Shown here in pieces: positions 32,344 through 40,727 of a DNA stretch of 64,000 bases. The DNA lies in NCBI RefSeq assembly GCF_022808815.1, contig NZ_JAKZLC010000001.1, positions 1 through 64,000 of the forward strand. The letters are read 5' to 3'. Every line of letters begins with the position of its first letter. Position 1 is the first letter of the stretch. Both the position numbers and the translations under genes were made by a program. The stretch comes from Geothrix paludis (GTDB lineage: Bacteria > Acidobacteriota > Holophagae > Holophagales > Holophagaceae). The notes below the pieces were generated by a model that did no database searches, was not told where the DNA came from, and saw nothing but the letters and a program-made list of their open reading frames with translations.

Positions 32344-33144
32344 ATGCGGCGCCTCTGGCACAGGGCTGGACGGGCGGCGGTGCCGGTGGCGCTGCTGGTG
32401 CTCGCCGCCTGCACGCGGGCCCCGCACCGGTACGTGGAACGGCCCCCCGCCAGTCCGGCGGCGGCACCTGCGGCGACCCGGGCCATCCCCCGTCTGGGCT
32501 ACACCCTGCAGGCCGGGGCCTTCGCGAAGGTGGAGAACGCGGCGCGCTTCGCCCAGGCGCTACAGGCACAGGGGCTGGAGGCGGCCTATTACGGCTCGGA
32601 AGACGGCCTCTACCGGGTGCGCTTCGGGGACTTCGCCACCAAGGAGAAGGCCCGGGCCCGCGGCGAGGCTCTGAAAGCCGCCGGGGTGATCGAGGCGTTC
32701 TGGGTGGTGGCCCCGGACGGATCGGCCCCGGGGGCATCCGGCCGCCCCCGGATCCATCCCGAGGACGAGCGGGGCCTGCGGGTCGGCCTGGTGGATGCCG
32801 CCAGGGGCTACCTGGGCGTGCCCTACCTGTTCGGGGGCACCACGGAGAAGGGCTTCGACTGCAGCGGCCTCACCGGGGCCGTGTACCGGCTGAACGGGTT
32901 GAAGCTGCCGCGTTCCTCCCAGGCCCAGTTCGAGGCGGGTCGTCCCGTGGACCTGGACCGAGCCCGGGCGGGGGACCTGCTCTTCTTCGCCACGAACGGG
33001 GGCGGCCGGGTGAGCCACGTGGCGCTGTACCTGGGAGACGGGGCCTTCATCCACGCGCCGCGGCCGGGGCAGGGTATCCGCCAGGACCGGCTCTCGGACC
33101 GCTACTTCCAGCGCGCCTTCGTGGGGGCCCGGAGCTACCTCTAA
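32344..33144 (+). CDS. SPOR + NlpC/P60 lipoprotein (peptidoglycan endopeptidase)
   Basis: 266 residues. A lipobox LVLAAC (Cys at about 22) predicts a lipoprotein. A SPOR-like domain (about 55-125, YTLQAGAFAKVENAARFAQAL) would bind denuded septal glycan. An NlpC/P60 domain (about 145-266) has the catalytic Cys in FDCSGLTGAVYRLNG, His in VSHVALYLGDGAFIHAP, and a third polar residue after it. Predicted role: cleaving D-Glu-Dap bonds in the cell wall at the division site. Start chosen at the ATG with GGAG 8 nt upstream. Confidence 0.88.
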   Translation: MRRLWHRAGRAAVPVALLVLAACTRAPHRYVERPPASPAAAPAATRAIPRLGYTLQAGAFAKVENAARFAQALQAQGLEAAYYGSEDGLYRVRFGDFATKEKARARGEALKAAGVIEAFWVVAPDGSAPGASGRPRIHPEDERGLRVGLVDAARGYLGVPYLFGGTTEKGFDCSGLTGAVYRLNGLKLPRSSQAQFEAGRPVDLDRARAGDLLFFATNGGGRVSHVALYLGDGAFIHAPRPGQGIRQDRLSDRYFQRAFVGARSYL

Positions 33145-33326
33145 GGGGTTTTGTTCCGACCCCTAAGACTCTTTCGCAAATAAATTCGTCGATTTTTTGA
33201 AAATTGGATGCGGAATGGCCTTAGACTGGAAATCGCCCGCCGGTCGTGCGGGTATCAAAAAGCGTTGCTGCCTCGCCTGGAAGGAACAATGCATCTACAT
33301 CCAGGACGAAGAAAGCAGGTAGTTAC

Positions 33327-33530
33327 ATGGCTCAGGGAACCGTGAAGTGGTTCAACGCCGAAAAGGGTTTCGGATTCATCACCCCCGATGACGGTGGTGC
33401 GGATCTGTTCGTTCATCACTCCGCCATCGAGACCACGGGTTTCCGCACCCTGGACGAGAATCAGCGCGTGAGCTTCAACGTGGGTCAGGGCCAGAAGGGC
33501 CCCCAGGCCACCAACGTCACCAAGATCTAA
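33327..33530 (+). CDS. csp: cold-shock protein, CspA family
   Basis: 67-residue single cold-shock domain: [18 protein letters not shown] contains RNP1 (KGFGFI) and RNP2 is DLFVHHSAI. It binds single-stranded RNA/DNA and melts structures. A long leader (about 180 bp from the previous gene) is typical of cold-shock mRNAs. A strong terminator follows at 33549. Confidence 0.95.
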   Translation: MAQGTVKWFNAEKGFGFITPDDGGADLFVHHSAIETTGFRTLDENQRVSFNVGQGQKGPQATNVTKI

Positions 33531-33548
33531 CCGTACCGTTCACACTGG

Positions 33549-33580
33549 ATCGGCCTCCTTCGGGGGGCCGATTCCTTTTT
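33549..33580 (+). terminator. intrinsic terminator after csp
   Basis: Stem ATCGGCC / GGCCGAT is followed by a short T-rich stretch ending in five T, 19 bp after the csp stop. Confidence 0.85.
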
Positions 33581-33671
33581 CGGGGCCCGCCGCGGCTGGT
33601 CCCGATCAGCTTATTTCCTTGGCCCGAAAGGCCTCCGACCGTATTCTGGTCCCTTGCGCAAGGAGGAGCCC

Positions 33672-34019
33672 ATGGCTCACGAAGGTCACGAACACGGACC
33701 GGACTGCAACCACGATCACGACGATTCCTTTGAAATCGAAGTCGTTGAACTTGAAGACGAGAATGGCGAGAAGGAAGAGTTCGCGATTCTGGAAGAGCTC
33801 GAGTTCGAGGGCCGCGACTTCGCCATCCTGGCCCCCCTGGCTGAGCTGCAGGCCCAGGAGGACGGCACCGCGGACCCCGAAGAGGGCCTGAGCCTGGAGA
33901 TCTTCGAGGTGAAGGACGACATGTTCACCCCCCTCGAGGACGAGGAGCTGGCCGAGCGCCTCATGAAGCACCTCGACGAGCAGGAAGCCAAGCTCAAGGC
34001 CGAGGAAGAGAAGGACTGA
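33672..34019 (+). CDS. DUF1292 family acidic protein
   Basis: 115 residues, very acidic, with a His-rich start (MAHEGHEHGPDCNHDHDD) that could bind metal. The core FEIEVVELEDENGEKEEFAILEELEF, quoted in part as ENGEKEEFAILEELEF, matches the DUF1292 family known mostly from Firmicutes (YrzB-like). Function unknown. AGGAGGAG precedes the ATG at 33672. A perfect palindromic terminator follows. Confidence 0.8.
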   Translation: MAHEGHEHGPDCNHDHDDSFEIEVVELEDENGEKEEFAILEELEFEGRDFAILAPLAELQAQEDGTADPEEGLSLEIFEVKDDMFTPLEDEELAERLMKHLDEQEAKLKAEEEKD

Positions 34020-34027
34020 CGCGCTTT

Positions 34028-34076
34028 CCCTTTCCAAGAAGAGGCCCCCGCTCCGGGGGCCTCTTCTTGGAAAGGG
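34028..34076. terminator. perfect bidirectional terminator
   Basis: Arms of 22 bp, CCCTTTCCAAGAAGAGGCCC and its complement, form one of the strongest hairpins in the window. It separates the convergent DUF1292 and VOC genes. Confidence 0.9.
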
Positions 34077-34083
34077 CGAGGTT

Positions 34084-34875
34084 TCAGAGCTTGCCCTGGA
34101 AGAGGGCGAAGACGGCGCCCTGTGGATCCGCGACCACCGCGAAGCGCCCCACCTTCGGGATGTCGCGGGGGGGCACGTGGACGGCGGCGCCGAGGGCCTG
34201 GGCCCGGGCCGTCCGCTCGTCCACGTCCTTGACCATGAAATACACCATCCAGTGGGAGGGGATCTCCCTCCAGGCCGGCCCCCAGTGCTCGCTGATCTCC
34301 ATCATGCCGCCGAAGTGGGACCCATCCAGCGCCCACTCGAAGTAGGGCATGGCGGGATCGGACGGGGCCTTGGCCGTCCAGCCGAAGAGGCGCGTGTAGA
34401 AGGCTTCGGCCGCCTTGGCGTCCTTGGTGGCGAGCTTGGTCCAGCAGAGGGCGCCGGGTTCCAGGTAGGCCGAGATGCCCTTGTGGTTCCGGGCCTGCCA
34501 GATCGCGAAGATCGCGCCCGCAGGATCCTGGACGACGGCCATGCGGCCCTCCTCCATCACGTCGAAGGGACCGTGGAGGACCTGGGCGCCCAGTTCCTTC
34601 GCCTTCGCCGCGGTGGCGTCGGCATCAGATACGGACACGTACGAAAGCCAGCTTGGGGGGACGCCCTGCTGGCGCTGTTCCTTGCCCTGGGCGCAAAGTC
34701 CCGCGACTTGGCGGCCGCCGGCGGAGAAGATCGCGTAGTTGCCTCCGGAGGTGGCGATCTCCTTGGGCTGCCAGCCGAACAGCTCTCCGTAGAAGGACTT
34801 GGCGGCCTGGAGGTCGCGGGTGGCCAGCTCGGGCCAGCAGAAGGTTCCAATCGCGGGAAGGACGGCTTGGGCCAT
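34084..34875 (-). CDS. VOC superfamily protein with two glyoxalase-like domains
   Basis: 263 residues made of two related halves (about 8-130 and 138-260), each with the VOC pattern: TFCWPELATRDLQAAKSFYG in the first and LCWTKLATKDAKAAEAFYTR in the second, ending AVVQDPAGAIFAIWQ and AVVADPQGAVFALFQ. Such two-domain proteins form the barrel of dioxygenase- or lyase-like enzymes and antibiotic-binding proteins; no metal-ligand set is obvious, so substrate is unknown. The start lies at 34875 with GGAGG upstream on the minus strand. Confidence 0.88.
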   Translation of the reverse strand: MAQAVLPAIGTFCWPELATRDLQAAKSFYGELFGWQPKEIATSGGNYAIFSAGGRQVAGLCAQGKEQRQQGVPPSWLSYVSVSDADATAAKAKELGAQVLHGPFDVMEEGRMAVVQDPAGAIFAIWQARNHKGISAYLEPGALCWTKLATKDAKAAEAFYTRLFGWTAKAPSDPAMPYFEWALDGSHFGGMMEISEHWGPAWREIPSHWMVYFMVKDVDERTARAQALGAAVHVPPRDIPKVGRFAVVADPQGAVFALFQGKL

Positions 34876-35007
34876 GGCGACCTCCGGAAGGAGCAAAAAC
34901 ATAGGCCGTTCTGAGGCCGGATCAACCTTGAAAATCCAGGCATGACGCAGGCCGGCAGGCCCCGTGGACGACCCGGATCCTCCCGACACCTGGCGTAAGC
35001 TGAACGG

Positions 35008-36954
35008 ATGGTGTCTGACCTGATCCATTTCACGGGCCGCATTCTTTTTCTGACGGAAGATCCGGAGCGGATCCGTCGCCAGCTCGCCGGCGAGGACCTG
35101 GAGCCGGCCGAAGCGCTTCCCCTGCGGGACCAGATCAGCACGGATGAGATCACGCCGGCCTTCATCTGCTACCACTACGACGAGAAGCTGGGCGACTTCC
35201 CCTACCTGGGCCTGAAGTGCGGCGAGGCCTTCCCGGTGAAGGCGGGCTCCGTGCGGGCGGGCGGCTTCGCGGTGAGCGTGGCCGGCAAGCGCCGGGGCAA
35301 GGGCAGCAGCCGCGAGGCCAGCCCCTACGCCGAGTGGTGCGCGGGCATCCGCCTGGTGATCGCCGAGAGCTTCGAGCGCATTTACCGCCAGAACTGCCAG
35401 AACCTGGGCCTGCTCACCAGCACGGACGTCGGCCTCATCCCGCGGATCCGCCGGGGCGAGGCCATTCCTCTCGCGGAGTTCACGGCGGGCCTGGATCCCG
35501 TCACCGCGGAGATCGTGCGCCGGGGCGGGCTCTTCGCCTACAACGCCGCCCGCATGAAGGGCGAGGTGGCGCCGCCGCTGCCCGCCCACGCCCCGCGCCC
35601 CATGACCTACGCCGAGAAGCTGCTGGCCCGCCATGCGGTGGTGGATGCGGCGGCGGGGCAGGTGGGGCTTCCCGCCGTGAGGCCCGGCGACGGCCTCTTC
35701 GTGCAGGCGGACTGGCGCTTCAGCCACGAGTACGTGACACCCATGGCCGCCAGCTTCCTGGAGAAGTCCCTGGGACCGGAGGCCAGGCTGCGCGATCCAG
35801 CCTCCATCCTGGCCTTCCGGGATCACCTCACCTTCCTGCACCACAGCATGAAGGCCGAGCATCGCGCCATGGGCCTGCTGGCGGTGGCCGAGGGCCTGAA
35901 GCCCGCTCAGGAGGCCTTCTGCGGCAAGCACGGCATCCGGCTCCACGGCGAGCTGCCGGATGGATCGGGCAGCGAGGGCATCTGCCACGCGCTCATGGCC
36001 GAGCGCTATGTTCTTCCCGGCCAGGTGGTCGTGGGCACGGACTCGCACACGCCCCACGCGGGGGCGCTGGGCTGCCTGGCCTTCGGCGTCGGCACCACGG
36101 ACATCGCCAACGCCTGGGTGACGGGCGACGTGCGCGTCACCGTGCCGCCCACGCTGCGCGTGCGCCTGAATGGGCGCCTGCGCCCTGGCGTCTCCGCCAA
36201 GGACCTGGTGCTGCACCTCCTGGCCCAGCCCCTCATCCGCGAAGGCGGCGCCATCGGTCACGTCGTCGAGTACCAGGGCGAGGCCCTGCGCGACCTGGAC
36301 ACGGACGAGCGGGCCACCCTCACCAACATGGCGGCGGAGATCGGCGGCTTCACGGGCCTCATCGCGCCGGACGCCGAGACCATGCGCTTCGTGAAGGAAC
36401 GGAGGGGCGCGGAGATCACGCTGGAGCCCTGGATGCGCGGCGACGAGGGCGCCGAGTACGCCCACACCCTGGAGGTGGACTGCGCGGCGCTGGGCCCCAT
36501 GCTGGCCCGCCCCGGCGACCCCGGGAACGGCGTGGCCCTGGCGGACCTGGACGGAAGCGTGCCCATCCACATCGCCTACCTGGGCAGCTGCACCGGCGGT
36601 AAGCGCGAGGACCTGCGGAGGGCCTACGAGGTGGTGAAGGCCGCGGCGGCGGAAGGGCGACGAGTGCCCGAGGGCGTGCGGTTCTTCGTGCAGTGCGGCA
36701 GCGAGGACGTGCGGCGCCACGCCGAGGAGCAGGGCTGGATCGCGGCCTTCGAGGCCGTGGGGGCCGTGGTGCTGGGCAGCTCCTGCGGCGCCTGCATCAA
36801 TGCGGGGCCAGGCGTCTCCACGCGGCCCGACGAGGTGACCATCAGTGCGATCAACCGGAATTTCCCCGGCCGCAGCGGACCAGGCCAGATGTGGCTGGCC
36901 AGCCCCGCCACCGTGGCCGCCAGCGCCCTGGCCGGGCGCATCGCGAAGGCCTGA
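35008..36954 (+). CDS. aconitase-superfamily hydratase with swivel domain first
   Basis: 648 residues. The N-terminal part (about 1-160) is the LeuD/AcnB-type swivel domain with GKRRGKGSSREASPYAEW (substrate-phosphate loop) and DQISTDEITPA. The larger C-terminal part (about 200-648) is the catalytic three-domain unit with GTDSHTPHAGALGCLAFGVG, first cluster Cys in YLGSCTGGKREDL, and Cys pair in GSSCGACINAGPG, so a [4Fe-4S] cluster is likely. The order swivel-catalytic is that of AcnB without its HEAT-like domain, and opposite to AcnA. Candidate substrates are citrate/isocitrate, homocitrate or 2-methylcitrate-type acids. Its stop overlaps a MITE-like insertion. Confidence 0.85.
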   Translation: MVSDLIHFTGRILFLTEDPERIRRQLAGEDLEPAEALPLRDQISTDEITPAFICYHYDEKLGDFPYLGLKCGEAFPVKAGSVRAGGFAVSVAGKRRGKGSSREASPYAEWCAGIRLVIAESFERIYRQNCQNLGLLTSTDVGLIPRIRRGEAIPLAEFTAGLDPVTAEIVRRGGLFAYNAARMKGEVAPPLPAHAPRPMTYAEKLLARHAVVDAAAGQVGLPAVRPGDGLFVQADWRFSHEYVTPMAASFLEKSLGPEARLRDPASILAFRDHLTFLHHSMKAEHRAMGLLAVAEGLKPAQEAFCGKHGIRLHGELPDGSGSEGICHALMAERYVLPGQVVVGTDSHTPHAGALGCLAFGVGTTDIANAWVTGDVRVTVPPTLRVRLNGRLRPGVSAKDLVLHLLAQPLIREGGAIGHVVEYQGEALRDLDTDERATLTNMAAEIGGFTGLIAPDAETMRFVKERRGAEITLEPWMRGDEGAEYAHTLEVDCAALGPMLARPGDPGNGVALADLDGSVPIHIAYLGSCTGGKREDLRRAYEVVKAAAAEGRRVPEGVRFFVQCGSEDVRRHAEEQGWIAAFEAVGAVVLGSSCGACINAGPGVSTRPDEVTISAINRNFPGRSGPGQMWLASPATVAASALAGRIAKA

Positions 36955-37322
36955 GAGTGTGTTTTAGAATTCCCGCGAGCCGCGACGGTGGCCAGCCGCG
37001 TGATCCAGCAGATATCAGTTTGTCTTGCGTATCGCCACAGGCGATACCAAGAAGGAAGCGCGCGCAGGGCGATGCGGGACATCGTCCAAGCGCGGTGACG
37101 CCGATGGGCGCGCGGCTGGACACCGTCCCTCCGGACTGGGGCGGCGGGGAGGCTCCCTCTCCGCGAGCTTGCGAGCGGGAGCCACGCGCCGCGTGGCGCC
37201 AGATGGAGGGCCTGGCGTCGTCCAGGGCCCTCGACATGGAACCACCATGCCCGCGGGCCCTGTCCTAGCCATGCTCGCCCGGCGCTCCCAGCGCGGCCCG
37301 TGCGAATTCTAAAACACACTCT
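36954..37322. mobile_element. MITE-like element with perfect 19-bp terminal inverted repeats
   Basis: AGAGTGTGTTTTAGAATTC at 36954-36972 and its exact reverse complement at 37304-37322 bound a 369-bp GC-rich segment without an open frame resembling a transposase. It starts at the last base of the aconitase stop codon. No clear target duplication is visible in the flanks. This is consistent with a non-autonomous derivative of an insertion sequence. Confidence 0.75.
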
Positions 37323-37412
37323 TGGAAAGGCGTTCCACCCGGACCCCGGGGCTCGCTAAGGTGGCTTGAGTGGGCTCCGATCGGTCGCGGGTCCTCACCC
37401 GGAGACCCGCCC

Positions 37413-38294
37413 ATGACGTTCGTCCGCCTCGGCTCCCTGCTGCTGTCCTCCGTGTACCTGTGGGCGGGACAGCCTCAACCGGAGGAGCGGCCCGCGAATC
37501 CGGTCCAGGCCCAGGTGGCGCCGGAAGCCACTCCGATGGGGGGGCCTTCTGATCCGGATCGCTTCTGGAATCTGCCGCGGCTGCTGCTGGATGACACGGC
37601 CCACGTGGTCACCGCCCCGGCGCGCTGGGAGCGCCCGGACTGGACCACCGCCGGCCTGAGCGCAGCCGCCGTCCTGGGCGCGGGCCTGCTGCTGGACCAT
37701 GCGGGGGACCGGTTCATGGTGAACCACGCCAACGCCTCCTGGGACCGCGGCGCCAAGGCGGTGCAGGAGCTGGGCGACGTGCCCAGCGTCCTCATCGCCG
37801 GGGGGACTTACCTCGCGGGAGTCGCCTTCAAGGAGCCCGAGGTGCGCGCCACAGGGGTCGATGCGATGGTCACGATGGGGATCGCCCAGCTCCTGCTGAC
37901 CCTGCCGCTGAAGACCCTGGCTAGCCGCTCCCGGCCCGAGGCCGGCCAGGGCGACCATGACTTCCATCCGCTGCATGGCGGGGCGTCCTTCCCATCCGGG
38001 CATGCCACCCAGGCGTTCGCCCTGGCCTCGGTCATTTCCGAGCACGCGGACCGTCCCTGGGTGACGGGCCTTTCCTACGGGTTGGCGGGCCTCGTGGGGG
38101 TGGCGCGCGTGGAGCAGCGCAAGCACTTCGTGTCCGACGTGGTGGCGGGCGGCCTCATCGGAACCTTCGTCGGGAAGTCCGTCGTCTCCTACAACCAGTC
38201 GCTCCGGTCCAGGGCCCACAGCAAGGTGGCCCTGTCCTTCGCACCCACCGTCCAGCCGGGCGGCTACGGATTCAGTGTGGCGATGGTGTTCTGA
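37413..38294 (+). CDS. PAP2-family phosphatase, exported
   Basis: 293 residues with a signal-like N-terminus and several membrane helices. The three PAP2 motifs are present: KTLASRSRP (about 168-176), PSGHATQAFALAS (about 197-209) and RVEQRKHFVSDVVAGGLIG (about 232-250), with catalytic His in PSGH and the last motif. It probably dephosphorylates undecaprenyl diphosphate or phosphatidic-acid-type lipids. It overlaps convergent dgkA by 23 bp. Confidence 0.9.
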   Translation: MTFVRLGSLLLSSVYLWAGQPQPEERPANPVQAQVAPEATPMGGPSDPDRFWNLPRLLLDDTAHVVTAPARWERPDWTTAGLSAAAVLGAGLLLDHAGDRFMVNHANASWDRGAKAVQELGDVPSVLIAGGTYLAGVAFKEPEVRATGVDAMVTMGIAQLLLTLPLKTLASRSRPEAGQGDHDFHPLHGGASFPSGHATQAFALASVISEHADRPWVTGLSYGLAGLVGVARVEQRKHFVSDVVAGGLIGTFVGKSVVSYNQSLRSRAHSKVALSFAPTVQPGGYGFSVAMVF

Positions 38295-38643
38295 CCACTG
38301 CGGACCAGAGGAACGCGAGGAAGGTCGCCACGGAACTCAGGCTGAAGATGAGCACCGCCCCGGCGGCGCAGTCCTTGGACACCTTGATCGCCGGGTGGAT
38401 CTCGGGATGCAGGTGGTCGAGGGCGTGCTCCAGGGCCGTGTTGATGAGCTCGGCGGCGAGAACCAGGCCGCAGTTCAGCAGCAGCAGCGCCCACCAGATT
38501 GCCGCGGGCCGAAGGGTGATCAGCAACGCCACCACTGCCAACGCCATCAGGCTCTGGAAGCGGAAGCTGGCCTCCTGCTGCCAGGCGACGCGGATCCCCT
38601 GGAGGCTGTAGGAAAGGCGCTGGGGGAAGGGCTGGTTCTTCAT
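38272..38643 (-). CDS. dgkA: diacylglycerol (or undecaprenol) kinase DgkA
   Basis: 123 residues with three membrane helices, same size as E. coli DgkA. The catalytic signature is ELINTALEHALDHLHPEIHP (about 66-85), with Glu and Asn of the ELINTAxE motif. It phosphorylates diacylglycerol or undecaprenol at the membrane. Start at 38643 gives the conserved N-terminal MKNQPFPQRLSYSLQGIRVA. Confidence 0.92.
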   Translation of the reverse strand: MKNQPFPQRLSYSLQGIRVAWQQEASFRFQSLMALAVVALLITLRPAAIWWALLLLNCGLVLAAELINTALEHALDHLHPEIHPAIKVSKDCAAGAVLIFSLSSVATFLAFLWSAVVRTPSPH

Positions 38644-38769
38644 GCGGGCTCGGATGGGCGACAGCCCATTGTGGCACCGGGGCCGCCTGGATCGGCCGTG
38701 CTCCTTCATCCGGAATCCATGTGAAGCTGGGTGGTCCGCTGGTTGCTTTGTGTGCTTGAGAGTCCTGAG

Positions 38770-40701
38770 ATGACTGATCCCGTCCATTCCGCCCGCTACC
38801 GCGCCCTCCTCCTGGCTGGGCTCGGACGCGCGGGCGCGCCGGCCCTGGATGGCCGGTCCAAGGTCCTGATCGTGGACGTGGCCCGCCAGCGCCTGGGTCT
38901 GCTGGAAGGGGGGCGCCTGGCCTTCGAGGCCGTCATCTCCACGGCGAAGAACGGCCTGGGCTGCGAGGAGAACTCGTACCGCACGCCTACGGGTTGGCAC
39001 CGCATCCACGCGCGCATCGGCGCGGGAGCCGAACCGGGCACGGTGTTCCGCAGCCGCGTGACCACGGGCGAGATCTGGCGCGGAGAGCCCCGGGACGAAG
39101 ACCTGATCCTCACCCGCGTGCTCACCCTGGACGGCCTGGAGGAGGGCTGGAACCGCGGGCCGGGGCGGGATTCTCTTGCCCGCTTCATCTACCTGCACGG
39201 TACCAACCAGGAGTCCCAGCTGGGGCAGGCCGTGTCCCACGGCTGCGTGCGCCTCTCGAACGCGGACGTGGTGGACCTCTTCGACCGCGTGGCCGAGGGA
39301 GATCTCCTGCTCATCGCCGAGGACCTTCCGAATGATGGGCTGGGCCTGGGACGCCTGCACTTCGCCGGCGTGGCGGGCAGCGGCATGAGCGCCCTGGCTC
39401 AGTTCGCGGCCATGAAAGGCGGCCGGGCCAGCGGCAGCGACCGCAGCTTCGACCGGGGCCAGCGGCCCGGAGCCCGGGCGCAGCTGGAGGCCCTGGGCGT
39501 GGCCATCCACCCCCAGGACGGCTCGGGCCTCGAAGGCGACTGCGCGGCCCTGGTGGTATCCACGGCCGTGGAGGACGAGGTGCCGGACGTGGCGGCGGCC
39601 CGGCGCCTGGGCGTGCCCGTGCTGCACCGCTCGGAGTTGCTGGCGTACCTCGTGGCCCGGTATCGCACCGTGGCGGTGACGGGCACCAGCGGCAAGTCCA
39701 CCACCACGGCCATGGTCTTCGAGATCCTGCGGGGCGCGGGGCGCGATCCCTCCGTCATCACCGGCGGCGAGCTGGTGGCCCTCCAGCGGGAGGGGTGCTG
39801 GGGCAACGCCTGGGCCAGCACCTCGGACCTGCTGGTGATCGAGGCCGACGAGAGCGACGGCTCCGTGGTGCGCTACCACGCGGCCGTGGGCGTGATCCTC
39901 AACCTCCAGAAGGACCACAAAGAGATGGATGCCGTCGCGGAGATGTTCCGCGCCTTCCGGGCCCAGGTGCGCGAGGCCGCCGTGGTGGGCGAGGCGGAGA
40001 ACCTGCGGGAGTTCGCGGCGGGGGCGACCACCTTCGGGTTCGGGGAGGGGGTCGGCTTGCGAGCCGAAGGGCTGTCGCTCGGCGCGGAAAGCTCGGCTTT
40101 CCGCGTAGGGGGAAAAGACTTTGTCCTTCCTGTGCCTGGGGTTCACAACGTGGAGAATGCCCTGGCGGCCCTCGCGGCTTGTCGGGTGTTGGACGTTCCG
40201 CTGGAGGACATGGTCGCGCCCCTGGCGGGCTTCCAGGGCGTGGCGCGGCGTTTCCAGGTGCTTGGCACCAAGCGCGGCGTGACGGTGGTGGACGACTTTG
40301 GCCACAACCCCGCCAAGGTGGCGGCCTCGATCCGCGCGGCCCATCTGCGGACAGCCGCTGGCGGCCGGGTGCTGGCGGTGTTCCAGCCCCACGGCTTCGG
40401 GCCCCTGAAGTTCCTGCGTGCGGAGTTCGTGGATGCCTTCGCCGCGGAGCTGGCGCGCCGGGACCGCCTCTGGTTCCTGGACGTGTTCTACGCCGGCGGC
40501 ACGGCCGCGCGGGACATCACCAGCGCTGACGTGGTGGCCGAGATCGCCGCGAAAGGCGTCGCCGCCGAGGCCGCGCCCTCACGGGAATGGCTCGTGGATC
40601 GTTTGGCCGCCGAAGCGGAGGCGGGTGACCTCATCCTCGTGATGGGGGCGCGGGATCCGTCGCTGACGGACCTGGCGAAGGCCATCCTCGCCGCCCTCTG
40701 A
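38770..40701 (+). CDS. fusion of a YkuD-family L,D-transpeptidase/carboxypeptidase to a MurC/Mpl-like Mur ligase
   Basis: 643 residues without signal peptide. The YkuD domain (about 30-185) has the complete active site: His143 in YLHGTNQESQLG and SHGCVRLSN with His157 and Cys159. It joins directly to a Mur ligase (about 193-643) with the MurC/Mpl N-terminal loop LHFAGVAGSGMSAL, P-loop VTGTSGKSTTTAM, EADESDGSVV, HNVENALAALAAC, GVARRFQVLG and VVDDFGHNPAKVAASI. A cytoplasmic YkuD enzyme would act as an L,D-carboxypeptidase on recycled tetrapeptides (as in Acinetobacter ElsL), and Mpl would attach tripeptide to UDP-MurNAc. I infer a one-protein peptidoglycan recycling unit. The start is the ATG at 38770; a GTG at 38731 is possible. 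Confidence 0.88.
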   Translation: MTDPVHSARYRALLLAGLGRAGAPALDGRSKVLIVDVARQRLGLLEGGRLAFEAVISTAKNGLGCEENSYRTPTGWHRIHARIGAGAEPGTVFRSRVTTGEIWRGEPRDEDLILTRVLTLDGLEEGWNRGPGRDSLARFIYLHGTNQESQLGQAVSHGCVRLSNADVVDLFDRVAEGDLLLIAEDLPNDGLGLGRLHFAGVAGSGMSALAQFAAMKGGRASGSDRSFDRGQRPGARAQLEALGVAIHPQDGSGLEGDCAALVVSTAVEDEVPDVAAARRLGVPVLHRSELLAYLVARYRTVAVTGTSGKSTTTAMVFEILRGAGRDPSVITGGELVALQREGCWGNAWASTSDLLVIEADESDGSVVRYHAAVGVILNLQKDHKEMDAVAEMFRAFRAQVREAAVVGEAENLREFAAGATTFGFGEGVGLRAEGLSLGAESSAFRVGGKDFVLPVPGVHNVENALAALAACRVLDVPLEDMVAPLAGFQGVARRFQVLGTKRGVTVVDDFGHNPAKVAASIRAAHLRTAAGGRVLAVFQPHGFGPLKFLRAEFVDAFAAELARRDRLWFLDVFYAGGTAARDITSADVVAEIAAKGVAAEAAPSREWLVDRLAAEAEAGDLILVMGARDPSLTDLAKAILAAL

Positions 40702-40727
40702 ACCAGGCGCTCCGGGTACCCTGGGGT

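Noticed and set aside
34876-36720. N-terminal extension of the VOC protein to 878 residues
   Set aside because: The extension is antisense to the aconitase-like gene; the VOC domain begins right at ATG 34875 with a ribosome site.
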